64,000 nucleotides of DNA, from the NCBI GenBank assembly GCA_011009095.1, contig VTPC01090576.1:24617-88616 (forward strand). The letters are read 5' to 3'. Below are positions 25,919 through 38,300 of this stretch, piece after piece. Source of the DNA: Ignelater luminosus (Eukaryota; Arthropoda; Insecta; Coleoptera; Elateridae). Every line of letters starts with the position of its first letter. Position 1 is the stretch's first letter. The position numbers were made by a program, and so were the translations under genes. Below the pieces are notes generated by a model. That model saw nothing but the letters and a program-made list of their open reading frames with translations. It searched no databases and had not been told where the DNA came from.

Positions 25919-26920
25919 GTGCTCTGAAGTTAAGGAAACTTCTGGCTAAAGTGTGAATAGAGAAACTGTAATAGGACAACGTTCCTTTCGCTTTGTAAAA
26001 TGCAACAAAAGTCAAGATTTCTCGGAACCAATCTACTTTAATTTTTCCGCGACTTTTAACTTTTTCTTTTAATCTAAATAAATATGGGAACAATTTCTTG
26101 TTATACCATTCGTATTACTTAAAGCAACCACGTGTAATATCACACGATATTCTCGTAAGTGGGTTGTCATGATAAAATATTAATCGCCGATTCTAACCTC
26201 CTTGTTATAACAACTTCAAACCTGTAATTCTTGCTGCAATTCGTTTTACTTTAAATTGTATGTCTCCATTATAAACCGATAAATGTATCAACTTTCTGCA
26301 AGGTGCGGAATTAATAGCTTCAACTTCAAAGTAATAAAATTTAAATAACCCCTGAAGTATCATTTCTTTGCTTTTTATGCTTTTCAATTGCAAAATAAGT
26401 TTAATAAGGGATTTATTTATATTTTATAGGGCTTCTTATTGAGATTGACAGCGATTAGATACTCTATAAACACCACAAGCCTTATCGAAAACTTAACCTC
26501 CAAGCAATACGTCTAAAAGAAGACTTAAAAGTTTAATCTGGTTTCGATAGTATAAAAAAAAGTTCAATTTCAATACCCTATGTGTATTTTGATTTTATAT
26601 TGCTTTTAGTACAGGAGGAAAAATTAATTTTGTCCAATAAAAGCTTTGTGTTGTAATTTTTCCCCATAATTATGTTCAATAAATGAAGCAAAATGATGTT
26701 TTTTGAGCAAATGAAATGCGGTGTGCAGCGAAAGTATAAATTTTTGATTTTTGTTTTTAACGTTTTGATTTTTAAACGAGATTTCGATGTAGATAATTTT
26801 TAAAATGTGATAATAAATTAAAAGTAATAAAATTGTAATGATATTAAAATTTTACGTAAAAAATAAATTCAAAAAGCGTATCATTATTATTATACTAACA
26901 ATTCTGCATAAAAAGGATAT
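25919..26920 (-). other. pros: prospero twintron: U12-type AT-AC intron with nested U2 sites
   Basis: 1,002-nt intron between exons 2 and 3. Seen directly on the minus strand: donor ATATCCTTT at 26920, branch-site match TTTCCTTAAC at 25938-25929 (candidate branch A 25930, 11 nt before the end), and terminal AC at 25920-25919. These match the three U12-type signals, and the join keeps the frame. Inside it are conventional candidate donors GTTAGT (26899) and GTATAA (26895) and acceptors ...CAG (25924) and ...CAGAG (25922). In Drosophila the same intron is spliced by either spliceosome to give pros-S (U12) or pros-L (U2). That both are used here is inference. Confidence 0.9.
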
Positions 26921-27148
26921 TGTAGGCTGCATTCCGTCGTAGGATATGTCGCCACCTGAGTTACAGTCTGAATTTCCATCACCATTATCCATCTTGAGAC
27001 CTCCAGAAGGAGCTCTCATATGGCTATAATCTGGAGATCCTCCGTGTTGTGCCGCTGCCAAAAGTGCAGGATGCAACAGCGTTGGAGGATGGTGAATTGG
27101 AGGAGATTCCCTTTCCATTTTGTGCATTCGAGGGGGTGAAGACGGAGT
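26921..27148 (-). CDS. pros: Prospero, coding exon 2 (linker before the homeodomain)
   Basis: Encodes 76 residues (676-751) between the N-terminal region and the homeodomain, starting [17 protein letters not shown] and ending YDGMQPT. The acceptor is a T-rich tract with TTTTTACTTCAG|ACT, 91 nt after exon 1, and both junctions are phase 0. The exon is Pro/His-rich, then Gly/Asn/Asp-rich. Its 3' end is not a GT donor: the sequence after ACA is ATATCCTTT, a full match to the U12-type AT-AC donor. Joining here to 25918 gives QPT-SSTLTPM in frame, the short Prospero form. The open frame continues another 22 codons into the intron to a TAA; most of that is intronic, but its first 7-8 codons may be included by the alternative major-spliceosome splice. 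Confidence 0.93.
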
Positions 27149-27239
27149 CTGAAGTAAAAATTAATTGATTTAAACGACTTAAAAATAAACATCCTTTAAA
27201 TCTATCTTAATAAAAAAAAAATAAACAAAATTTCTTTAC

Positions 27240-29264
27240 CTGCATTGCCATGTGATGGCCATGACTTGGTCCGTGAAAAAACGGGCTGTACGGCGAAAAA
27301 ACCTGAGATTCGTGAAGTCCTGGATTAGGAATAGCTACAGAGGTGGGCAACGATACCGGTAACATAGGTGGAGGTGGCTGGGGGTAAGGTGAAGGTCGCG
27401 GAGACGTGCACGGGGTGGGTTCCATCGATGCGGGGGACATCCCCATGCCGTCCTGGCCAAGGATTCTACTAACTGTTCTAGGCGTTATTCTGGTGTCTGT
27501 AACCTTATGTCTCTTCTTCTTGGGAGCGACAACTAAACTCAAGGCCTCATTCTGTTCACTTTCTTGTTTAGCTACGCAAAAGGGATGATTCATTCCATAT
27601 AACGGCACCTGGTTAATACCTGGAGGTTTTGGAGGGTGAAACATCGGAGGTCGTACCTGAAGATCTGATTTTGGATGATTATTCATGACGTGTTGGGACA
27701 TCATCGGAGGATAACTACCGTGACCATTTACCATATGGTTGTTAGGAGGGGGCGGAGGTGCATGGGGGCGTTCTGGAGGTTTATGTTTTGGAGATTTCCT
27801 ATCTAAAAATTGCGAGGCTATCATTAAGTCCTTATTAAGCTGCTCTGCTGCCACCGCTGCGTCGTTTGTTCTAAATTTTCTTTGATGTACAAATCTAGTT
27901 ACAATAGAATCAATTAAATTTGATAAAGAAGCTGTAATTTCCGTTTTAAGTGCATCCGCGAGACCTTCAAGATCAGATCCTGTAGGCGTCATATTATTTT
28001 TGATCATATTCAGCCGTTCCGCTATATTTTCTGTTTTTGAAGCGGATGGCGGTACGTGATTTTGTGCTTCAGATACAGCAGCCGCTACAGCAGCCTCTTT
28101 CGCCATTCTAGCTTCTTGTTCTAATAAAAATTTCTGACTCACCCCCAGGTACATAGCAGCCGCGTTGCTTAAATGATGGTGTTCGTGTAACAGGCCGTTA
28201 TGGAAGTGTGGACCCGGAGGACTTACTTTAAGTTTACTAGATTGTTGTGATAACGTTGGTTGCGGTTGATTTGGAGTTGCTATCGAACGAATAGGAGAAG
28301 CCACTGGGGAACGTTTACTTTGTTCACTATCACTTGGCATTTCTTCCACTTCCCTGCTGTCTTCAGAGCTTTGTTCCATGCGTGTACACAACTGAACGTA
28401 TTTTTGTTGCATTTCTGCTAACTGTTCTTGCATTGTTCTTAATTGCGTTTTTAATGCGTTCTTTTCTACCTGCTTTTGTCTTAATGGTTCGGTCTCCTCT
28501 TCCTCTTCATCTATATATCTGTCGGCAGTGCTGTCGTGTTGTTGTGGTTGATACAATTTGCGCTTTTTACATCCGTTCACTTGAGGAGGAGCGGGGCTCG
28601 AGCGCATACCTGAGACAATATTTTCCACTCTTGCTTTCTTAGCATCTTCCGGTTTAGCTGGACTTTGGGGTTCAACCTTAGGTGATGGCAACGAGTCGGT
28701 CTCCATTCCGTTGAGTGCGTCGTCCATAAGATCAACTTGCTGTCGTTCACCCACTCCAGCATCCGCAAGACAGTCTTGCATTGCAGCTGCTTCTACGTCG
28801 CCGCGCTCCGCGTCTGCTTTGGTCTCGTTGTTGTTATTATTTATAATGTGGTCCTGATTAATAAGGAGCTCGTGCTTACGTCCTTGCAGGATATCCCTGA
28901 GCATGTGGTGCGCCAGCTGCTCCCCTGAAGGAGGGCTGCCGTCGCACCGAATCACCGCGTCGAATTTAGTCACTTCTTCACCGTCTGCACCACTATCTGG
29001 CTTCTGGCGGCCGAGTAACTCGTTTAGCATTTTAGCGGGTGCAAACCCCGGTCCGAAAAGACCGAAATGTTGCTGTTGAGTAAAAATCGCGCCGTATAAA
29101 TTATTACCACCGCCTAAAAAACTCGGTCTCGAACTGAAGTTCGGGATCGAAGAATAGCTGTTTCGCGGCTCGCCGGCGTCCACGCGCTGTCTAGTTCTTT
29201 TAGTTTTCTTCAGGAGTTTATCTGTGTACAAACCGAACTCTGTCTCCTCCTCCGATGACATCAT
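27240..29264 (-). CDS. pros: Prospero, coding exon 1 (N-terminal 675 residues)
   Basis: First coding exon of the homeodomain transcription factor Prospero, which in insects is segregated asymmetrically in dividing neural stem cells and drives neural and glial differentiation in the nucleus. The start (MMSSEEE) is supported by an in-frame TAA two codons upstream of the first ATG. The exon ends at CAG|GTAAAG after residue 675 (phase 0). Visible parts: the insect Prospero N-terminal block with SYSSIPNFSSR (about 37-46); basic NLS-like stretches (19-27, 233-236 KKRK, 582-586 KKKRH); an acidic run (252-258); a probable coiled coil (about 265-298, heptad-like L/M/Q); and His- and Pro-rich linkers (358-364, 500-508, 629-633). 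Poly-Q is modest, and the whole protein (about 910 residues) is much shorter than Drosophila Prospero (about 1,400), mainly in low-complexity linkers. Sequence beyond 27240 is intron read-through. Confidence 0.96.
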
Positions 29265-29344
29265 AAGTTACAGCGTTATTGGTCGTCCTGTTCCCCCTCC
29301 AGATGACAAGTCCCCACTTTAAGAATAGTCGCCCATGTCAATAC
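29265..29344 (-). promoter_or_regulatory. pros: pros 5' leader, candidate spliced exon start
   Basis: Immediately upstream of the pros start codon. A plausible acceptor, TTTGTTGCAG|GTATTG, ends at 29345, so the leader may begin at 29344 after splicing from a distant 5' exon; alternatively transcription starts just upstream, in the GC-richer patch to about 29530. The leader contains a 5-codon upstream ORF (29336-29319, ATG GGC GAC TAT TCT TAA). No clear TATA box on this strand was found. Confidence 0.4.
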
Positions 29345-32300
29345 CTGCAACAAATCAAACTACTTTAGTTTTCGGTCTCTCGCAATAAAGCTAAACGAGT
29401 AGGGGGGTCGAGAACGTCGACCACCTGAGACCCGTTAACAAACTGTTGATCAAACCACCGGCACGAGCAGTAAACTTTAAACAGCGCACTCCGGTCTATA
29501 AAAAATGCCACATCCGCATTTCCTCTAGGTACAAAATAAATAACATAACAATGTGAAAACCGCTATGTTTATATTCAATTCACTAAAATTTGCAATCTAA
29601 CAGAATTCTATAAATAAAATAGTTTATTAGCATTAAAATATATTAGCCTTTTAATTTTAGGTCATTTAGTTGAAACGATTTACATATAAAGACCGTTTTA
29701 GAAAAATTAGTAAAACTAACAGGATATGAATGAATAAATAATTACAAGTTGGCCGTACCAATTAACAATTAATAACTGTAAAATTAGTTAAATTCTAGTT
29801 TTATTAATCAAAAATTTTTTAAAAAATCCAATCGTAAATTAGAAAATGTAATTAAGGGCGGCAAAGAAAAAAAATAATAAAAATAGGTTTTCAAATGAAA
29901 CGGAACAACTAATTAACTTAAAAACTGAATCGTAAAATGTATATACTTTTAAAAGACGAGTTTCTGTATAAAACTCGGAAAACTTTATTAATTAGTGTTT
30001 GTTGGTAATATAAGACTTGCCACATAAAGAAGCTTTTTTGTTTCCAAATCCTATTGTCTTTTTTAAAAAGTTGAAGACTTCTTCCATAAAAAACAACAGG
30101 ATAGTCTTTAAAACAACAAAACTCGTGTTGGAAAAAAGTTTGTTAACCTTACGTAAATGTATGAATATGAATAATAATAAAACAAAAATTAAAATTGTTA
30201 AATAATCCATTTCCTTCGAAACTCCGTTTTTATCATCTGAATGCGCTAGCTACCCCACCGTGTCTATTGTTATCTGCCTTATATGATATTATAGGTGGTG
30301 CCATATGGTAGTGAAGTGTACTTTACTGGAAATTCTCACAATTTACAACCATCTGTCGCGAAAAATGTTTGTCTTATCAACAGTATTTAAATTTTTATCT
30401 TTTAGTCAGTACGCCAACGTCGAATATTGTCTCAGGTTATTTTTTTTATACATCGATCTATTTTGTTAACATCGCTTTAGTAATACGTGATACAAAAGGG
30501 CACCTGTATGAATATTATTAAAGAGATACAAATATGAATTTTTTGTTTCCAAGTTAATTATGTTTACATCCAAAAAAAAAATTCAAGGATTTCATGATTC
30601 AACAATTTCAAGTTCAGAGCTAGGACAAAAACAAAACAAAAAGCCAGACATAATGCTGCATTTTGCTGAATGCAAAAAAATTAGATGACATAATATTGGC
30701 GAATCCTGTGCTTATCAGTGTTTTTTTGTGACAATAAAAGGGGTACAGAATATGATCTGACCATGTGGTGTTATCTAACTTTCTGATGTCCCGGTTATCT
30801 ATAAAGGAACTTTCAGCAATGTGTTTTGTTAATTTAGTCACCAGTAACGGCGCCATTGTTGATTAACTTCCGAAATGACGACGTTTTAATTAAGAGATAG
30901 GAAAACTTCTTCCCGTATGCATTTTTTTTTAATAACGCGAAAATCAGGAAGCTTGTTAAAAATAACAAAATCTTAATTGCGGTCTTTACGAACGACGAGA
31001 TAGTTTCAAAGTTATCGGTTGGTTTTTCTAGGGAAATTACTTAGTACAAATAGAAACTCAAGTACAAAAATTATCATTATATCACTAATTGAAGGAGAGA
31101 GCTTCCATTCTTTGATTTGAGGGAAATTTTATTTTTGGTTTTTGATCTACTTAATTTCCTTTGATTCTAATTTTAATTTCCTGATGTTTCTAAAATGCTA
31201 ATTTTGAGACATTTTTATATTGTTCGACCGAGAGTATAAGGTTAAGTTAAAATAAGTAAAGCTCACGCCCTATTGTCAAAATCCTAGCTAATTAATAGAC
31301 GTGGTTAAGATAAAACGAAGAAAGAAACGAATTTAAAATTTTCACCCGTTTTTAGTTTGGTAGTTCGCAATTGACTTAAAAGTCTAAAACATCCGAGATA
31401 AACAAAACCTATTAAACAAGAACCTGCTGCTGCTACTACTACATACTTTCCTTTATTATATTAATGCCGTTAGAGAAATTTAGTTGGACGGACATGTCTT
31501 ATCATGTTCCACCACAATGCTAAATACTGTAAACACTTCTATCAAATAAACTCGCAAAACTGATTAGGATTTATAAATATAACTCATATACATTCATGTT
31601 CGTGATCAGTTGACACGATAATAATTGTATTTTTACAGTAAAACACTTTGATATCTAAAACATAAAGAAGAACAAGAGAAATTCCTTAACCGAAGAATTT
31701 ACCTTTTAAGCAAATATTTCTTATTGATATTTTGTTGTTAAATCACTTTTAATAAAAAAAGTTTGACTTATTAAAGAATAATTTGAAAACTCTGGACTTG
31801 TTTATTATTCAAATATAAAAACTGAAATATAGAATGATTTTCTATAGTCAATTCTGTGATGAGCGCTCAGATCTCCTGTAATCATAGATTTACCATCTTG
31901 AACGTGTCTACTGTTGTCATTAGTTGCTGATTCTGAAGCTACGATATAAGCTATTAAATAAGTTTAAGTTGTCAAGAAATGAATCTATATAATTTTAAAT
32001 AGATCAATTATTCAAATAAAAGAACGTTCTGCAAAACTAATTTAATTTTTCTTAATATAAAATTAGATAATCAAGATCTATAACCTTATACTAATGGCCG
32101 TTTCCATAACAAACGTTCTAAAGTAACTTTAGCACTTTAAGCCTAATACACTTTTATCTCAGTCTTGTGAATTATTCGTTCGATGGATTAAGAAAACTAA
32201 TTTTCACGTAGGGAAAGGAAGATTTTGAAATAAATATTCAGTACCACTATCATATTTAGTATGTAAAACTAAACGTACTTAACAGGCCAGGAAATATGAT

Positions 32301-35300
32301 ATTCCTTCATAATTATAGAGCTCGGAGTCAAAGTAGACAATTGTCATTGAGGGTTAGGCCAAATGAACATAGAATATACCTTTTTTCTTAAATGTATGGA
32401 TAAAACTCTTTCGGCTCCGAGCCCTTCAACTGGAATTATTTGATTTGAGAAAGCTGTAGACAAGCAAAAATGTGCGGTAATGAAAACTGTAAATACGACC
32501 AGTTTTGCCATACTTTAAATACAGCGCATGCACTAAAGTTAAAAAAGCTCCGGATTTAGATAGGCTCCAACAAACTCGAAGCTCTTCCCAATACAGCTGT
32601 TGCGGTCTTAGCCATCAGGATGGTCAGCACAATGCTGCAACCGGAGTGAAAACTCAGAGTCGGGCCAGATGCGGGTTTTCCAGCAAAACTACCGGCCGGT
32701 CAGTCTTTCGGGCCCGATACTCAACCATCCAAATTCTACGTTTTATGAAGCACGTTCCAGACATTTCAAACAAGCAGCAGCCGACCGACTCGATTTTCCT
32801 GAACATGTCAAAAGTTTGATACTAAAGATTTCTTTATAACATGCAAAATGCATACATTTCACGGAAGCCCGTTCAGCTGGTTGCTTGTTACCTCCTGGAA
32901 AAACGCTTCTGCATTAAATTGAATGGTTCCAGATCGTCCCTAAGAATGCTAAGCACGGACACGGTCTAAGGTTCGGTCCTCTCTCCAGCTTTCTTCCGCA
33001 TCAAGTGCGGGATTTTCCAATGATGCCCAATACAAAAGTCACTGCTCTTCATGACATTGAAACTCATCGTGCAATATCTACAGACAGCGATTGAGAAAAA
33101 TCGAAGTTAACCCTGATAGTTAACAGTACCGCCACGACCTCGACGGTGACACCATTATGTTTGATGTCACCTTTGCTGCTGGGCTGATATGGACTTTTCT
33201 AATCAACCATGTGAAATGCGCAAAGGCGACCTCAACCAAGCCCTCTTGCGAGGACAGTCTCAGTTTCATAATGATGTGCTTTATTAAGGAGTTCGTCGTG
33301 CAAATGTATCACTCGCTTACCACGCTAATCCTCTCATTACTGCGTTGGGAGACCTAAAGAAATCGAACACCACCGTCATAAGCCACCTCGAATGATTTTG
33401 GTCCCGTGAATCTGAGGCGCCGTGGCGTATTTTATGCATACCAACGTGGTAACATAACTCCTTCAATTTTGAATTTGAGAACTTGAGAACTTAAGATGAC
33501 GGAAGGGAGTCGAAGGTAAAAATTACACCTAGATAGTTCATAAGAATTAGGAGCTTTATTATTCATTGTTTAATACAACAGCATAAAAAGTACTATTGAA
33601 GAAAGTAGTTAAACAAGGCGATGTATTACTCTTTTCTCAAATATATTCATTCTGCTTGAAAATTTGAACCAATGCTATTTGTAAACAATATTATAAATCT
33701 AAACTTTTACATTATATGATTTTCAGAAATTCAGAAAGCTTTCAAGCAACATCAGCATCATGGACAACTAATTAATACCTAAATGGTACAAAAAAAAGCC
33801 AAACAAAGAAGAAAAAAGAATTGAAGAAAATAGACGGAATAAACCAAAAATGAAAGTTATATCAATTGCAGCATACTGTAGGTATCGATATATGGTTAGC
33901 GATGGGTAAATCTCCAGGAATTTATTTTCGGGAGAAATTCGCTAGAAATATCATCGAAAATGTTCCCATTTTGGTAATTTTTGTGGAAATAAACTTCCAA
34001 GGTTTAGGAATACTTCCAAACCCAAAATCTTCCGTTTGCCCATTACCATGGCTGAAAAGAGAAATGTTTAGATCATTAAATGCATAATTGCATTATCATC
34101 ATCTTGTATTTATAGCAAATTCTGAACTTCTTCATGGATTGTGTACAATTGATACTTGTGCTTGTCAGACTTCAGCAAGCCAATACCAGTAACATTTTTG
34201 TTGTTCCAAAGTACGACAGTAATAATTTTTTAACCATGATTCAAAGTTTTGAAATTTGTTGGAGAAGTAAGGAACGTAGCAAATCTGGTTTTGATCTCTA
34301 CTGCTGTTTGTTTGTAATTACTTTCGTAGCAATTACATCGCTGGATTAATCAAAACAGCTTTAAATTACAAGATGAAAGTCAATTTCAGAGTTTTTCCCA
34401 CCTTACAACTACATTTTTGCCTTGTGTCAACGAGTATCAGTATCTTGGGTACAATAATTTTTTGTTGTCTCGTTTGATAGATGTACATATAAGAATTCAT
34501 ATACACAAATTAAAATGTTGACATTTTTTTATTTAGTGAAGTATTGATAGTGTTGGTGAACAAAACTTTTACGTTTAGGAATTTACAAGAGATCATACAA
34601 AATCCTTGTTATTTATCTTTGCTCATTTTCCTTCAATATCTGACCTTCGTTCTGAAAATGAATCATCCTAATCTTCATTGGTTTTCTAATTGGTGTAATT
34701 TGCTGGGAAATCTAGTAAGACGAAGAACACAACCTTTACTTTTTAGAAGATTGTAACTTAAACAGAGCTGCATGTTAAGGATAAAACTCATGAAGCAACA
34801 CAAGAAAGAAACGACTATTTATGTGATCTGCCATTTTTGGGAATTTTTGAATCATCTTTGGGCTTTTAATTAGAAAAGTGGATTTTTCCAAAAATGTCAT
34901 ACCCAGCACAGATCTAAACCAAGATAAAGCAAACGATGCAAAAACGGAAATTATTAAAATTAAAAAAGAAGTCAAAACAAGAAAAACCAGGCGCTTTTAG
35001 ATTTGTGGTATTGGAATAGCTTAACCATTACGTAAATCGATAAACAAACTGACGAACAATGTTTTATTTGGCCACAAATGAAATTTTAAATGATATAGTA
35101 GTTTAACCAGGAAGTGGTAAATTGGTGAAATAGCACTAAAATAAGATTTTTTACACACTCACAGTATGTTTTTTATGATAACCAAATTTGTTATTCTTCC
35201 CTCCTACACTTCTCTTATTGTTTGCGTTGTATGCAAATCTATTTAAATAACTACAACGTCTATAACTCTATAACAAACACAAGTAGTACTTATTATTTAT

Positions 35301-38300
35301 TAGTTTGTGTTCTCGAAGGCGTCATTATCTTAAGTAACAGTTTATTCCAGCGGAAGCAGAATCAGTGTTTTAATTTGATAAGACAACTTCGCCGCGTCTT
35401 AATTCTCTCAACTGCTCTCTCCCTCATGCGTGACCGGAATGTGGGAACATTTGTCACTTTACTGTTGGCACCGACTTGGAAGTGCTTCTATTGCCAAAGT
35501 TGAAATGCTTAATTGAAAATGACTTAAATGTAAAATGCTCTAAATGTTTTATTTTCCTAATTTTAAGTTTTTCAGGTTTTCATTTTTAGGTTTATAAAAA
35601 TAGATTCCATTAAGGACTAATGAAAGTAACAGTAATACAATTTTAAATAAAAAGTGATCTACTAATTGTAGACGCCTCGGGGACGCCTTTTAAAATTCAC
35701 ACAAACACATTTAGATGAGAGAGGCTACTACGAGAGCGTTAATTAGAACAATTAAACAATTAAACGCATGTTTACATATGTAACCTTATGAGAATATTTT
35801 CGAGTACCGTGCCATATAAACACGGCTGGTATAATATTTCGTTTAAATGCTTCTTCCGTTTTTCTTTAATTCTAGAAGCCGGATGCGCACAGTTAACGGG
35901 TGTGACGCGAAGTCATCACTTAAAACTATATTAAGAATTTGTAGCGGCGACGCAATGAACGGGATAATTTTAATACGAGCCGCGATAAACTTGGGAAAAA
36001 ACATATCTCACATGCATGCGGTTTAACAGCATTATCTTACATTTGAGTGTCTTATGACTTATGATATAATTTGAAGCAATCACCCAGAAACCGTTAAAAT
36101 CATTAGTCGAGATTGAATTGCAATTAGTTAGTGTTAAATATTTGCTGGAGTAAAGAAAAATGCAGTTAAATAGGTAAAGTTATGCTATTGATGGGAAAAT
36201 GAATTCTTTTCTCGGTGTTCAACTCGCATGACGTACCGGAAATGCCCGCACTCATGATCTGCAAGTACAGAGGAGTCACCAACCGGAAGTCTATCTCTAT
36301 CTTAGTTACCATTAACCCATATGTCACGTTGTTTACATGTTAGATAATTTGAGGGTGCTATCCACCTTTTTATAATTAAAGTTGACCACCTGCTTTCTTT
36401 TTGTTATTCATACGGACATTTGTTGCTTTATGTGAATAAACTATAATTATGCGCGTACTATTTTATACAGTTTACAAACATTGGTATTACGCTTCTTTTA
36501 TGTTAAACAGAATGGATGTTTTCTAACTAGTTATGTTCGTTTGCGGTGGGAGTCAATATACGCAACAGCAAAGAATACCGTTAGATATGGAATATACTAT
36601 CATGTTGCAGATTGTTTTTAATTTTTAAATTGAACAGAACAGTTTGCTTGCAATAGAATATCTTTTACTCCAAGTAATGCATCTTCTACGGCTAATAATT
36701 TATATTTGTATAGTTGGTAGACTTATCGTCCTACATTCTGAACATGAAAATTATTTTGACTTCTATAAACGTAACTGATGATGTGATAAATTCACAAAAA
36801 TACTGTTACGTTAAGTTACATGTTACACCAGATGCTAAATTACGTTTTACTAGCGAAATTCTACGTCATAATTTTGATATCTGAACAATCTGAATTTATC
36901 TGAAATAAGATGTTGGGATGGTCTGAAATTTCCTTCTGCATTATCTTACCTCATTAAGACTTTAAGTTTAAAATTTGTTTTGCAATTACGGCAAAGTTCT
37001 CATGAAAAGAAAAAAATATTGCATTGGTCATGAAATACTTCTGTTACAGAAGATACAAAATAACCAACCCTTAGTGACTTTCTATTCGAACCATCAGTCA
37101 AAATTATGGCAATCTCATGCGTCTGGAAGATTATTATGCTTCAGTGCTGTTTTAAATTTCAGTTTTCATTTTGCTCTTTTATAATGAGTAACTTCAAAAG
37201 AGAAGAAATTTGAAAATAAGTTACGTATATCTTAAAACCTATTTTGCTTATAAATCATGAAAACTGCATAAAAAAATTAATTAATCCAGTGAATAATTGC
37301 AGTGACGTAAATACAATTTTAGGGCCCCCCCCGCAAGGCCTGCAAACATAATTTTGAGGCCCCTTAGTATTTCATGATATATAATAATATTTAAAAAAAA
37401 CTGCACTTTATACTACATTGTATTTTTAAATATGTGGTAGTAGGTACTTATATAACAAAACAAATGAACTGGACAGTAGAAATTTCGCTTATTGTGACTT
37501 TTCTAATTATATGGTTATTTTTATTTCATATCTGTAAACGGCTGTGGGGCCCCCAAATCCTTTGGCCCCCCCGCACTGCGAGCTTTTGCGTCCACTATTT
37601 ACGCCACTGAATAATTGCCACAATGAAGCTGACCCAAGGGGCTGAGAATCTAGAACCTCTGGGCTCAAAACCGTTCTAGGGCCAAATAAGGCCGAAATCC
37701 AAATTCTCAATTTCTTTCCAGGTCAAAGAATAAGTAATTCGTACATTGCTATAGAACTAATAATAATTATTTTACAATTTATTTATAAAGATTAGGTTTG
37801 ATGATCTTATCATATACGGAATCCAAACGAGCATTTTGGCTCTTTAATTTTATTTTGGATATTTGGGGAGCTGTGAACTAAGTCAAACATTAGGAAAGTT
37901 TTAATGTTCAACAGCTACTTTCTGCTCTTGTCCAGACAAACCTTTTGGAACATAACAATTCAGTTACTAACGCGAAAGGTTTGATTCTTGGCACTGAGAC
38001 TTTAATTGTATAAATTTGTTTTTATAGTCATAAATTCTAGTGACTGTTCTGCCAAATCATTTATAATCAAGACTCAAAGTGATAGAATCATCAAGAACAA
38101 ATAAAATACTAACTGTAGAAAACAGAGAAACACGCCCATTTGAAAGCTACAGAAGCAGATATCTTGAATAGACCATCATGTGAGAGTAGATCACAAACCC
38201 TTTCTTTTCTCAAAGCTTTAACTAATCTCTCCATAAGAATTGTCTGAAAAAGCCCACCAACCCAAATCATCTTTTTGGACGTATCAATTCAAGTATAAGA

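Noticed and set aside
27406..28928. Plus-strand frames of 60-102 codons inside pros exon 1
   Set aside because: Antisense shadows of a well-conserved coding exon with no independent support.
37507..37710. 67-codon minus-strand frame
   Set aside because: It runs across the end of the hAT MITE into flanking DNA, so it is incidental.
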